Source of the DNA: Dactylosporangium sucinum
GTDB taxonomy: Bacteria > Actinomycetota > Actinomycetes > Mycobacteriales > Micromonosporaceae
Length of the DNA: 64,000 nucleotides
Direction: 5' to 3'
Assembly (NCBI RefSeq): GCF_014647515.1
Contig: NZ_BMPI01000014.1
Coordinates: forward strand, 62,001-126,000
Of this stretch, positions 1-7,464 are shown piece by piece. The notes below the pieces were generated by a model that saw nothing but the letters and a program-made list of their open reading frames with translations, was not told the DNA's origin and did no database searches. Both the position numbers and the translations under genes were made by a program. Each line of letters opens with the position of its first letter. Position 1 is the first letter of the stretch.

Positions 1-198
1 CGTGAGCAGGTAGACGGAGAAGAGCCAGGGAAAGTGCGCGAAGCCGCCGAGGTCCCGCACGACCGACGGCACGGCGGTCGCGATGATCGTGCTGTCGAGC
101 GCGACGAGCCCGGTCGTCAGCATCACCGAGGCCAGGACCGGCCCGCGCTCCGACCGCAGACCGACGCGCCGCTCCGCCGCGACAGGGGCTTGGGTCAT
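1..198 (-). CDS. MFS drug transporter, N-terminal part (cut by window edge)
   Basis: The first 66 codons of a major facilitator protein are visible, starting at the ATG at 198 and running off the left edge. The stretch LTTGLVALDSTIIATAVPSV is the first transmembrane helix with the conserved Asp of the DHA2 (EmrB/QacA, 14-TM) drug:H+ antiporter group, followed by a periplasmic loop and the start of helix 2. DHA2 proteins export hydrophobic compounds across the cytoplasmic membrane. Substrate and full length cannot be read. It lies head-to-tail with the reductase remnant on the same strand, 9 bp away, so both may once have formed one unit. Confidence 0.85.
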   Translation of the reverse strand, partial: MTQAPVAAERRVGLRSERGPVLASVMLTTGLVALDSTIIATAVPSVVRDLGGFAHFPWLFSVYLLT

Positions 199-207
199 GC
201 TGACACC

Positions 208-795
208 TTACGTCTGAGGTTTCCGTCCGCGGGGTCCGTGTCCTGCCGCGGGCCGGACCGCCAGGTTCTCCTCCAGGTGCCGCATCGACGACGTGCCGGG
301 GATGGGCAGCATCACCGGCGAGCGGTCGAGCAGCCAGGCCAGCGCGGCCGCCTTGTCCCCCGCCGGCGCGACCGGGCGCCACGGGATGAACGCGATGCCG
401 TGGCGCTCGCAGTACTCCAGGACGTCCTCGGAGGCGCGGTCGCTCATGTTGTACCGGTTCTGCACGCTCGCGATCGGCACGATCGCCTGCGCGGCGCGCA
501 GTTGCTCGACGGTGACCTCGGACAGCCCGACCCGCCGGACCTTGCCCTCGTCCCGCAGCCGGCGCAGCGCCCCGACCTGGTCCTCGAGCGGCACCGTCGC
601 GTCGACGCGGTGCAGCTGGTACAGCTCGATCGTCTCGACCCGCAGGCGGCGCAGGCTCAGCTCGGCCTGCTGGCGCAGGTACTCGGGCCGGCCCAGGTCG
701 AACCACTCGCCCCCGACGCAGATCCGGCCGCCCTTGGTGGCGACGACGAGATCGTCCGGGTACGGGTGCAGCGCCTCGGCGAGCAACTCCTCGGC
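208..795 (-). pseudogene. Aldo/keto reductase remnant lacking its N-terminus
   Basis: The frame encodes about 195 residues of a NADP-dependent aldo/keto reductase: the strand motif DDLVVATKGG, the helix with QAELSLRRLRVETIELYQLHR (ends trimmed here), VRRVGLSEVT, the SVQNRYN segment and the cofactor-binding IPGTSSMRHLEENL near the end. The first 80-90 residues, which carry the catalytic Asp-Tyr pair of the barrel, are absent. Homology stops at about 795, where the opposite-strand peptidase remnant begins. It is therefore an N-terminally deleted gene. The reading frame continues open to 1119, but that part is only antisense to the peptidase fragment. Confidence 0.8.
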
Positions 796-1173
796 CTGGA
801 GCGCCGCACGATCCCCGGCGAGGACGCCGCCACCGTCGAGCGGGAGCTGCGGGCCGTCCTCGACGCGACCACCGAGCACGGCTACGACCTGGCGATCACC
901 TTCGAACGGCAGCCGTTCCGGGCCGGCGACTCGGCGACCCGGGCCGCCCTGCGGGCCGCGGCCACCGACCACCTCGGCCGGCCGCCGACCGAGCGCGGCG
1001 AGCCGTTCTGGACCGACTGCGCGCTGCTCGAGGCGACCGGCGTCCCCGCGGTGCTGTTCGGCGTCGACGGCGGCGGCGCCCACGCCGCCACCGAGTGGGT
1101 GACCCTCGACTCGCTGCACCGGGTGACCGCGATCCTGACCGACACCATCCGAATGTTCACATCATCTGGATGA
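796..1173 (+). pseudogene. M20 metallopeptidase remnant, C-terminal end only
   Basis: About 125 residues match the C-terminal end of the M20 family (ArgE/DapE/acetylornithine deacetylase type): the dimerisation-domain start LERRTIPGE, then FWTDCALLEATGVPAVLFG, corresponding to the 'TD' segment, and the DGGGAHAATEWV segment that carries the last metal-binding His. The N-terminal catalytic domain with the other zinc ligands is missing and no start codon of the original gene remains. It faces away from the reductase remnant, so a deletion has removed the 5' halves of two divergent genes and their spacer. It is unlikely to make an active enzyme. Confidence 0.75.
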
Positions 1174-1185
1174 TGGCGGTATCCT
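1156..1185 (+). promoter_or_regulatory. Promoter with internal palindrome before the TetR gene
   Basis: TTCACA (1156-1161) and TATCCT (1180-1185) are spaced by 18 bp and lie 7 bp before the GTG at 1193, which implies a leaderless transcript. The spacer carries the perfect inverted repeat CATCAT-CTGG-ATGATG (1160-1175), a good candidate operator for autoregulation by the TetR protein. Assignment of promoter and operator is inference from sequence. Confidence 0.5.
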
Positions 1186-1192
1186 GCCCGGC

Positions 1193-2236
1193 GTGCCCCG
1201 TCTCAGCCGCACCGACATGCAGGAACGCAACCGCGCCCGGATCGTCGACGCCGCCCGCCTCGAGTTCGCCGAACGCGGCTACCGCGAGGCCCGCATCGAC
1301 GCCATCGCCGACCGCGCCGAGCTCACCCGCGGCGCGGTCTACTCCAACTTCCCCGGCAAGCGCGCCCTGTACTTCGAGGTCCTCGCCGTCGACGCCGCCA
1401 CCGTCGCGCCCCCCGACCGCACGAGCGCGGCCACGGTCCGCGACGCCCTCGGCAACCTGGCCCGCGAGTGGGCCGCCCGCCTGCCCATGGCCACCCGCAC
1501 CGACGCCTCCCTGCTCGGCCTCGAACTCATGGCCGAGGTCGCCGCCGACCAGCTGACCCGCCTGCCGTTCGCGCAGCTCAAGCTCCTCGACGCGATCGTG
1601 CTCGGGCTCGCCCTCGAACACCTCGAAGACCTCCCCGTCAGCCGGGTCCGCCTCGCCCAGGCCGCCCTGACCCTGCTGCACGGCACCGCACAGCTCGCCG
1701 CCGCCGCACCCGGCTTCGGCGACCCCTTCGACACCGTCCGCGCCTGCCAGGCCCTCGCCGACCTCGACCTCGACCACGCCAACCGCCGCCGCGTGCACCT
1801 CGACCCCGCGCCCGCCCACCGGCCCGACCCGGCACCCCGCTGGTGGCTGCCCGCCGCCGACGACCACCTCGGCACCGGGCCGCTCGCCCCGCACGACGGC
1901 ATCGTCGCCGTCCTCGGCCTGCACCGCCTCGCCAACATCGAGGACGCGCTGCGCGCCGGCCACGAGACGACCCTCGCCGTGGTCACCGACCAGCCCGCCG
2001 AGCTGGCACCGCTCGCCCGGCTGTCGCTGGCCGAGCTGCGCAACCACCTGCGCGCCGCGGTACCGCCGGACCACTGGCCCGCCCTGCACGTCGTCGTCGA
2101 CGACAAGGGCGTCCTCGCCCGCGGCGCCGGCATCGACACGGTCACCGACGTCACCGAGACGGCCCTGCGCGTGCGGGACGGCCGGATCGTCGCCCGGGCC
2201 GACGGCTGGGGCGCCTGCGGATCGATCGCCGGCTGA
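1193..2236 (+). CDS. TetR-family regulator with unusual C-terminal extension
   Basis: This is a 347-residue protein. Residues 8-60 form a TetR helix-turn-helix (RARIVDAARLEFAERGY, then TRGAVYSNFPGKRALY). Ligand-binding helices follow to about residue 190. TetR proteins are usually near 200 residues; here about 150 more follow, starting around RWWLPAADD and ending in ARADGWGACGSIAG. The tail has alternating strand-helix character (GIVAVLGL, TTLAVVTDQPAEL, ALHVVVDDKGVLAR) suggestive of a thioredoxin or redoxin fold, with a single Cys near the end; this is my inference. The GTG start agrees with the leaderless promoter. It is 3 bp from the convergent XRE-cupin gene, and its target is not evident. 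Confidence 0.8.
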   Translation: MPRLSRTDMQERNRARIVDAARLEFAERGYREARIDAIADRAELTRGAVYSNFPGKRALYFEVLAVDAATVAPPDRTSAATVRDALGNLAREWAARLPMATRTDASLLGLELMAEVAADQLTRLPFAQLKLLDAIVLGLALEHLEDLPVSRVRLAQAALTLLHGTAQLAAAAPGFGDPFDTVRACQALADLDLDHANRRRVHLDPAPAHRPDPAPRWWLPAADDHLGTGPLAPHDGIVAVLGLHRLANIEDALRAGHETTLAVVTDQPAELAPLARLSLAELRNHLRAAVPPDHWPALHVVVDDKGVLARGAGIDTVTDVTETALRVRDGRIVARADGWGACGSIAG

Positions 2237-2239
2237 CGC

Positions 2240-2791
2240 TCAGCGCTTCGGGCGCGCCCGCACGTGCATCCGCTCCCCCTGCGGCCCGAACAGGCTCAGC
2301 ACCTCCGTCGTCCCCGGCCCCGGATTGCCGAACCAGTGCGGCACCTGCGTGTCGAACTCCGCCACCTCGCCCTCCCCCAGCACGACGTCGTGCTGCCCGA
2401 GCACCAGCCGCAGCCGCCCGGCCAGCACGTACAGCCACTCGTACCCCTCGTGCACCTTCGGCGCCGGATCGCAGCCCGGCGTCCCCGGCGGATACACCAG
2501 CTTGAACGCCTGCACCCCGCCCGGACGCCGGCTCAGCGGCACATACGTCACCCCGCCCCGCACCATCGGCCGCGCATGCACCCGCGGATCCCCCGTCGGC
2601 GGCGCCCCGACCAGGTCGTCCAGCGTCACCCGGTGCACCCGCGCCAGCGGCAGCAGCAGCTCCAGCGTCGGCTTGCGCTGCCCCAGCTCCAGCCGCGACA
2701 GCGTGCTCACCGAGATCCCCGTCTCCGCCGACAGCTCCGCGAGCGTCGCCTCCCCGCGCAGCGCCCGCAGCCGCGCCCCCACCTGGTCCAT
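2240..2791 (-). CDS. XRE-family regulator with cupin sensor domain
   Basis: This 183-residue protein has the standard HTH_3 plus Cupin_2 layout. Residues 1-60 are the helix-turn-helix (GARLRALRGEATLAELSAET, then STLSRLELGQRKPTLELLL); residues 100-180 are a cupin barrel containing VHEGYEWLYVLAGRLRLVLG and a second strand set with VPHWFGNPGPG. Such proteins repress or activate neighbouring metabolic genes on binding a small ligand in the cupin. I chose the ATG at 2791, just before MDQVGARL, because the open frame upstream is antisense to the flavoprotein gene. It is divergent from that flavoprotein, with a 58-bp spacer, and likely controls it. Confidence 0.88.
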   Translation of the reverse strand: MDQVGARLRALRGEATLAELSAETGISVSTLSRLELGQRKPTLELLLPLARVHRVTLDDLVGAPPTGDPRVHARPMVRGGVTYVPLSRRPGGVQAFKLVYPPGTPGCDPAPKVHEGYEWLYVLAGRLRLVLGQHDVVLGEGEVAEFDTQVPHWFGNPGPGTTEVLSLFGPQGERMHVRARPKR

Positions 2792-2849
2792 TTCGCCATT
2801 CTGGCAAGAACCTTTGCCGCTCGGCCACCCACGTGCGCACAGTCGGCGT

Positions 2850-3767
2850 ATGAGACATGACGTGGTCATCATCGGCGCCGGCGCGGCCGGCCTCAGCGGG
2901 GCGCTGACCCTGGCCCGCGCCCGCCGCAACCCTCTGGTCATCGACGCCGGCCAGCCGCGCAACGCCCCCGCGGGCGGTGTGCACAATTACCTGGGCCGCG
3001 AGGGCACCCCGCCCGGCGAGCTGCTGTCGATCGGCCGTTCCGAGATCCAACGGTACGGCGGGAGCTTCCTGTCCGGCACCGTCACCGACGCGCACCGGCT
3101 GGACGACGGCGCCTTCCGCCTCACGCTGGACGACGGGCACGCGGTGGAGGCGCGCCGCCTGCTGGTGACGACCGGCCTGGTCGACGAGATGCCCGCCATC
3201 CCCGGCGTCGCCGAACGGTGGGGCCGCACGGTGCTGCACTGCCCGTACTGCCACGGCTGGGAGGTCCGCGACCAGCCGATCGGCGTCGTCGCCAGCAGCC
3301 CGCTGGCCGTCCACGGCGCGCTCATGTGGCGCCAGTGGACCCCGGACGTGACGCTGTTCCTGCACGAGCGCCCGCTCCCGGAGCCGTCCGAGCTGGCACA
3401 ACTGGACGCGCGCCGTGTCCGGATCGTCGAGGGCCGGGTCGCCGCGGTGGAGGACGAGGGCGTGCGCCTGGCCTCGGGCGAGCTGGTCCCCCGCGCCGCG
3501 GTGGTCGTCCAGTCCCGGATGACGGCCCGGGCCGCGTTCCTGGAGTCGCTGGGCCTGAAGCCGACGCCGATGGAGCTCGGGGGCGAGGTGATCGGCACGT
3601 ACATCGCCGCCGACCCGATGGGCGCCACCGACGTGCCCGGCGTCTGGGCGGCCGGCAACGTGTCCGACCTGATGGCGCAGGTGATCGTGGCTGCGGGCGC
3701 CGGCTTGAAGGCGGCCGCCGCCATCAACGCCGACCTGGTCCAGTCCGAGTCGGCGCCGGCTTCCTAG
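2850..3767 (+). CDS. Thioredoxin-reductase-like FAD/NAD(P) oxidoreductase
   Basis: This 305-residue flavoprotein has an N-terminal FAD Rossmann motif (VVIIGAGAAGLSGALTLARA), the redox-active CPYC at HCPYCHGWEV near residue 134, and the C-terminal GVWAAGNVSDLMAQVIVAAG FAD-binding segment of thioredoxin reductase-type enzymes. The NADPH-binding half lacks a clear GxGxxA/G motif (it reads IGVVASSPLAVHG), so this may be one of the ferredoxin- or dithiol-oxidase-like TrxB relatives rather than a true thioredoxin reductase. It is divergent from the XRE-cupin regulator and ends just before a strong hairpin. Confidence 0.85.
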   Translation: MRHDVVIIGAGAAGLSGALTLARARRNPLVIDAGQPRNAPAGGVHNYLGREGTPPGELLSIGRSEIQRYGGSFLSGTVTDAHRLDDGAFRLTLDDGHAVEARRLLVTTGLVDEMPAIPGVAERWGRTVLHCPYCHGWEVRDQPIGVVASSPLAVHGALMWRQWTPDVTLFLHERPLPEPSELAQLDARRVRIVEGRVAAVEDEGVRLASGELVPRAAVVVQSRMTARAAFLESLGLKPTPMELGGEVIGTYIAADPMGATDVPGVWAAGNVSDLMAQVIVAAGAGLKAAAAINADLVQSESAPAS

Positions 3768-3780
3768 ACCGCACGGTTGG

Positions 3781-3811
3781 CTTCCCGCGCCGCAACGTTC
3801 GGCGCGGGAAG
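3781..3811. terminator. Perfect 12-bp hairpin after the flavoprotein gene
   Basis: The arms 3781-3792 and 3800-3811 (CTTCCCGCGCCG and its exact complement) flank a 7-nt loop, CAACGTT. It sits 14 bp after the stop codon of the flavoprotein gene. There is no T-tract, as is common for high-GC actinomycete terminators. Confidence 0.65.
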
Positions 3812-3826
3812 GCCCTGCCGATCCCG

Positions 3827-3940
3827 GACGTCAACGCGGCTTTGTTCGCTCACGTCTCCGACGTTCATGCCGCCTTGTTCACTTACGTCGCCGACGCTGA
3901 CGCCGCTTTGTTCGCTCACGTCTTCGACCTCGACGCCGGC
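3827..3940. repeat. Tandem 33-bp repeat, three full units plus a partial
   Basis: Units at 3827-3859, 3860-3892 and 3893-3925, then a partial copy to 3940. Each unit begins GAC and contains a TTGTTC(G/A)CT(C/T)ACGTC core. The period is a multiple of three; read forward each unit would encode an 11-residue repeat of the type DVNAALFAHVS. The frame is open from 3218 only as a shadow of the flavoprotein gene and has no convincing start, so I call this a non-coding minisatellite in the 360-bp gap between 3768 and 4129. Confidence 0.7.
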
Positions 3941-4129
3941 TGTGCTGCTGTCGGCGCCCGGCTGGCCAGTGGCGCCCGCCGCACCGCGTTCGGCATCCTA
4001 GGAAACTAGGTCATCGCCCTCGGCAGGAACAACGCCGCACGGACAACGCCGCACGGGGGCCATCGCTCGTGCAGCAAACGCTCAGAAACGGCAACAACGA
4101 ATGCGCGAGTGCGCGGCGCGGCGAGACCG

Positions 4130-4708
4130 TCAGCCGGCCCGCAGCAGGACGTGTGCGGCGCGCTTCGCGGACGCCGCCGCGGTCCGGTCCCCGTGGTGGT
4201 CGGCCACCGTCGTCGCGCCCGCGACCAGCATCAGCAGCTGGCGGCCCGTCTCCGCCGGGTCCGCCACCCCGGCCCGCGCGGCGATGCCGGTCAGCAGCTC
4301 CAGGCGGCGGTCCAGGTGGCGGGCCGCGACCGCTCGCGGCGGGTCCTCGTGGTGCTGGGCGGCCGCGTTCAGGATCGCGCAGCCCCGGAAGCCCGGCTCC
4401 GCATGCCAGCCACCCAGCGCGTCGAACACCGCGTCGAGCTGCTCGAACGGGTCGTCGCCGGCCGCCTCGGCCGCGGCGCGCAGCCAGGCCGTCACCCGGT
4501 CGCTGCGCCGCTCCAGCACCGCCCGGACCAGGCCCTCCTTCGAGCCGAAGTGCCGGTACAGCGTCTCCTTCGACGCCCCCACCGCCTGGCACAGCTCGGC
4601 CACGCCGATGCCGTCGAGGCCCCGCTCGTAGAACAGCCCGGTCGCCTTGGTCAGGATGTCGGCCCTGGTCCGCTCGGGATCGAGCGCTGCGCCCTTCGCC
4701 ACCGGCAT
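4130..4708 (-). CDS. TetR-family transcriptional regulator
   Basis: This is a 192-residue protein of normal TetR length. Residues 13-60 carry the DNA-binding region (TRADILTKATGLFYERG, then VGASKETLYRHFGSKEGLVR). The C-terminal part, including EPGFRGCAILNAAAQ, is typical of the YxaF/LmrA-like group. The ATG at 4708 is preferred over an upstream ATG at 4738 because the upstream codons cover the putative operator and promoter. It is divergent from the remnant of an alpha/beta hydrolase, its probable former target. Confidence 0.87.
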   Translation of the reverse strand: MPVAKGAALDPERTRADILTKATGLFYERGLDGIGVAELCQAVGASKETLYRHFGSKEGLVRAVLERRSDRVTAWLRAAAEAAGDDPFEQLDAVFDALGGWHAEPGFRGCAILNAAAQHHEDPPRAVAARHLDRRLELLTGIAARAGVADPAETGRQLLMLVAGATTVADHHGDRTAAASAKRAAHVLLRAG

Positions 4709-4720
4709 GGCCCATATAGT

Positions 4721-4765
4721 ACCGAACGGTTCGATCACCTGCTACCGTGACGCGATCGAACCGGT
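4721..4765. promoter_or_regulatory. Candidate TetR operator in divergent spacer
   Basis: CGAAC-G-GTTCG at 4723-4733 is a perfect palindrome inside the longer ACCGAACGGTTCGAT. A weaker related copy, CGAACCGGTCG, lies at 4757-4767. A TACTAT-like -10 for the TetR gene overlaps the left end on the minus strand. Operator function is inference. Confidence 0.45.
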
Positions 4766-4905
4766 CGGTGGCGGCGTACGGCGGCAACCCGCGGCTGGAG
4801 CACGTCACGCTCGACGCCGACCACGCGCTCTCGGGCCGGCGGGTCGCGCTCATCCGCACGGTGGCGGCGTTCCTCGACCGGGCGCTCGGTACCATCCGTC
4901 GATGA
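4747..4905 (+). pseudogene. Alpha/beta-hydrolase remnant (C-terminal segment)
   Basis: A 52-codon frame from the GTG at 4747 encodes SVAAYGGNPRLEHVTLDADH followed by ALSGRRVALIRTVAAFL. This matches the C-terminal end of alpha/beta hydrolases, including the catalytic His in DADHAL, but the nucleophile and Asp regions are missing. The first few codons (VTRSNR) may be the original start, giving an internal deletion. It lies directly after the TetR operator, and its stop overlaps the start of the PAP2 gene by 4 bp. Confidence 0.6.
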
Positions 4906-5492
4906 TCGTCGACACGGGGAAGCCGGCGGAGCACCGCGTCGCGCGGGCCGTCACCGAGGCGTTCGCACCCGCGGTGTGGGCCGCCGCCATGCCGGTCGTC
5001 GTCGGCCTGCACGCCGGCGCGCCCTGGTGGGGCCTCGTCACGGTGCTGTTCACGGCCGCCGTGCCGTACGGCGTGATCTGGCTCGGCGTCCGGCGCGGCC
5101 GGCTGACCGACCACCACATCGGCAAGCGCGAGCAGCGCCGGGCGCCGCTCGCGATCGGGCTCGCGTCCGTGCTCGCCGGCCTCGGCCTGCTCGTCGTCGC
5201 GGACGCGCCCGGCGAGCTCGTCGCGATGGTCGTCGTGATGCTGCTGGTGCTGCTCGGCACGACGCTGGTCAACCTGCGGTGGAAGCTGTCGGCGCACACC
5301 GCCGTCTCGGCGGGCGCGGTGACCGCGCTGACCGTCCTCTTCGGACCGTTGCTCGCCGCGGGCGCGCTCCTCGTCGCCGTCATCGGCTGGTCCCGGGTGC
5401 GGCTCGGCGACCACACGGCCGCTCAGACGGTCGCCGGGGCCGTGCTCGGCGCGGCGATCGCGGCGGCGGTGTTCATGCCGCTGGCGCGTTGA
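4902..5492 (+). CDS. PAP2-superfamily membrane phosphatase
   Basis: This 196-residue protein has about six predicted membrane helices. PAP2 motifs are visible: a motif-1-like KREQRRAPL after the second helix pair, KLSAHTAVSAGAV (motif 2, SAH) and WSRVRLGDHTAAQTVAGAVLG (motif 3; trimmed) with Arg and His. Members dephosphorylate phosphatidate, undecaprenyl diphosphate or other lipid phosphates on the outer face of the membrane; the substrate cannot be told here. Its 3' end overlaps the convergent hypothetical gene by 20 bp. Confidence 0.8.
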   Translation: MIVDTGKPAEHRVARAVTEAFAPAVWAAAMPVVVGLHAGAPWWGLVTVLFTAAVPYGVIWLGVRRGRLTDHHIGKREQRRAPLAIGLASVLAGLGLLVVADAPGELVAMVVVMLLVLLGTTLVNLRWKLSAHTAVSAGAVTALTVLFGPLLAAGALLVAVIGWSRVRLGDHTAAQTVAGAVLGAAIAAAVFMPLAR

Positions 5493-5757
5493 GCCGCTCG
5501 GCGACCTGCGCCGCGGCCTCCGGGCGCAGCTCCCGCGACCACCCCTCGCCGGTCCAGTCCGCGTCGGCGGTGCCGTCGACCAGCTCGGCGTGGCTGAGCA
5601 GGACCACCGCGCCGTCGGCGAGCACGGTGCCGGCCGCGACGCCGTCGGCCTCGGTCCGCCAGTACTTCGAGCCGTCCTTCACCACCAGCGCGGTCCGCGG
5701 GTCGCAGCCGGAGAGGTGTGCGACGTCGTGCGTGGTGATGGTGACGCCAGCGGGCAT
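5473..5757 (-). CDS. Small hypothetical protein (94 aa)
   Basis: I do not recognise the family. The 94-residue product is soluble and mixed alpha/beta, with no signal peptide, and contains HDVAHLSGCDPRTALVVKDGSKYW (trimmed in the middle of a conserved-looking block) and a later VVLLSHAELVDGT. The ATG at 5757 was chosen because the upstream extension overlaps the promoter region of the LigD gene. It is convergent with the PAP2 gene and divergent from the LigD polymerase gene. Confidence 0.55.
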   Translation of the reverse strand: MPAGVTITTHDVAHLSGCDPRTALVVKDGSKYWRTEADGVAAGTVLADGAVVLLSHAELVDGTADADWTGEGWSRELRPEAAAQVAERLNAPAA

Positions 5758-5833
5758 GGTGGTTCGCTCCTCACGGGGGTGGCCGGGCTCCACGATCGTA
5801 GAGAGTCCGATCACGCGGCGGTACGGTGGCACG

Positions 5834-6784
5834 GTGAGCACGTCCGAGGAGCGCGACGGGGTCGCCCTCACCAACCTGGACCAGCCGCTGTTCGAGGGGG
5901 CCGGTGCGACGAAGCGCGACCTGGTCGACTACCTCGACGCGGTCCACGAGCGCCTGATCCGGGTGCTGCACGACCGGCCGCTGTCGGTCGTGCGGATCAT
6001 GCGGGGGCAGGACGCATTCATGCAGAAGAATGTCCCGAAGTACACGCCGGACTGGGTGCGCACCGTGCGGATGTGGGCCGAGTCCTCCCAGCGCGAGGTG
6101 GCCTACGCGCTGTGCAACGACCGCCGGACACTGCTCTGGTTCGGCAACCAGCGGTCGGTGGAGTACCACCCGACCCTGGTGCGCACCCCGGACTGGACGC
6201 ACACCACGCACCTCGTGCTCGACCTGGACCCGCCGGAGGGGGACTCCTTCGGCACCGCCGTCGCCGCCGCGCGGCTGGTGCGCGCCGTGCTCACCGAGGC
6301 CGGCCTGGAGGGCGCGGTGAAGACCAGCGGCGCCAAGGGCCTGCACGTGTTCGTGCCGATCGACGGCCACTGGGCGGTCGACGACGTGGCCGCGGCGACC
6401 CGGGCGGTCGCGGCGCGGGCCGAGCGGCTCGACCCGGCGCTGGCCACGACCGCGTTCATCCGCGAGGACCGGCACGGCAAGGTGTTCCTCGACCCGACGC
6501 GGGCCGGCGGGGCGACGGTCGTCGCCGCGTACAGCCCGCGCCTGCGCCCCGGCGTCCCCGTCTCGTTCCCGCTGGCCTGGGACGCGCTCGACGACGTGCG
6601 GCCGGCCGACTTCACCGTCCACACCGCGCCGGCGCTGCTCGGCGCGGCCGACCCGTGGGACGAGCGGATGCCGGCGCCGCAGCGCCTCCCCGACGACCTC
6701 GTCGCCGAGGGCCGCACCATCCCGATCCCCCGCGTCCAGGCGATGCACGAGGGCCGGCGGCGCAAGCGGGCGGCGCAGTCGTGA
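5834..6784 (+). CDS. LigD-type NHEJ polymerase domain protein
   Basis: This 316-residue stand-alone archaeo-eukaryotic primase-like polymerase belongs to the LigD POL (PolDom) family. Visible are FMQKNVPKYTPDWV, the catalytic DxD in HLVLDLDPPEG, KTSGAKGLHVFVPI and the third acidic site region KVFLDPTRAGG. These enzymes fill gaps and add ribonucleotides during non-homologous end joining. Neither Ku nor the ligase domain is in the window, so the partner genes lie elsewhere. The start is GTG at 5834. The following grpB-like gene overlaps its stop (GTGA), indicating translational coupling. Confidence 0.92.
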   Translation: MSTSEERDGVALTNLDQPLFEGAGATKRDLVDYLDAVHERLIRVLHDRPLSVVRIMRGQDAFMQKNVPKYTPDWVRTVRMWAESSQREVAYALCNDRRTLLWFGNQRSVEYHPTLVRTPDWTHTTHLVLDLDPPEGDSFGTAVAAARLVRAVLTEAGLEGAVKTSGAKGLHVFVPIDGHWAVDDVAAATRAVAARAERLDPALATTAFIREDRHGKVFLDPTRAGGATVVAAYSPRLRPGVPVSFPLAWDALDDVRPADFTVHTAPALLGAADPWDERMPAPQRLPDDLVAEGRTIPIPRVQAMHEGRRRKRAAQS

Positions 6785-7389
6785 CCCCGGTCGTCCTCGC
6801 CGCCCCCGAGGACTCCTGGCCGCGCCGGGCCGCCGAGGTCGCCGCCGGGCTGCGCGCGGCGCTCGGCCCGCTCGCCCTGCGCGTCGAGCACATCGGCAGC
6901 ACGGCGATCCCCGGGATGGCCGCGAAGCCGGTGTACGACCTGCAGGTCAGCGTGGCGGACCTGGACGCGGCCGCCGCCGCGTTCGACCCGCCCCTGGCCC
7001 GGCTGGGCTTCACGCGCCGGCCGTACGAGCACGACCACGTGCCGGCCGGGCGGACCGACTTTCCCGACGCGTGGCGCAAGCGGTACTGGAACCGCGGCGG
7101 CGCCGAGCCGGTCAACCTGCACGTCCGGCTGGCCGGCTCGCCGAACGAGCGGCTGGCCCTGCTGTTCCGCGACTGGTTCCGCGCGCACCCGGCGGCGGTG
7201 CCCGCGTACGGCGCGTTCAAGACCGCGCTCGCCGACGCCGTGGACGACGCCGACACCTACACCGACGTCAAGGACCCGGTCGTCGACCTCGTCGTCGTCG
7301 CCGCCGAGGAGTGGGCGTCCACCACCGGCTGGTCAGCGTCACCAGCGAGCCCGGCGCCAGCGAGACCGGCGCCGGCGTCACCGGCCTGA
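6781..7389 (+). CDS. GrpB/UPF0157 nucleotidyltransferase-fold protein
   Basis: This is a 202-residue protein. The family signature is RVEHIGSTAIPGMAAKPVYD (residues about 35-55), the GS-type nucleotidyltransferase motif, followed by RPYEHDHVPAGRTDF and RNRGGAEPVNLHVR-like segments. The biochemical role of the GrpB family is poorly defined; a CoA- or nucleotide-related transferase activity has been suggested. The C-terminus has a low-complexity Pro/Ala-rich tail of about 20 residues. The GTG start at 6781 overlaps the LigD stop. Confidence 0.82.
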   Translation: MTPVVLAAPEDSWPRRAAEVAAGLRAALGPLALRVEHIGSTAIPGMAAKPVYDLQVSVADLDAAAAAFDPPLARLGFTRRPYEHDHVPAGRTDFPDAWRKRYWNRGGAEPVNLHVRLAGSPNERLALLFRDWFRAHPAAVPAYGAFKTALADAVDDADTYTDVKDPVVDLVVVAAEEWASTTGWSASPASPAPARPAPASPA

Positions 7390-7464
7390 CCCGGCGGTCG
7401 CCGCGCCCCGGCGGCGGGGCGCCGTGGCCGTCGGTCAATGCCCGCCACCCGCCGATCGGCACCG

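Noticed and set aside
3827..3940. CRISPR array
   Set aside because: The units are directly adjacent with no unique spacers, diverge from each other, and no cas genes are present.
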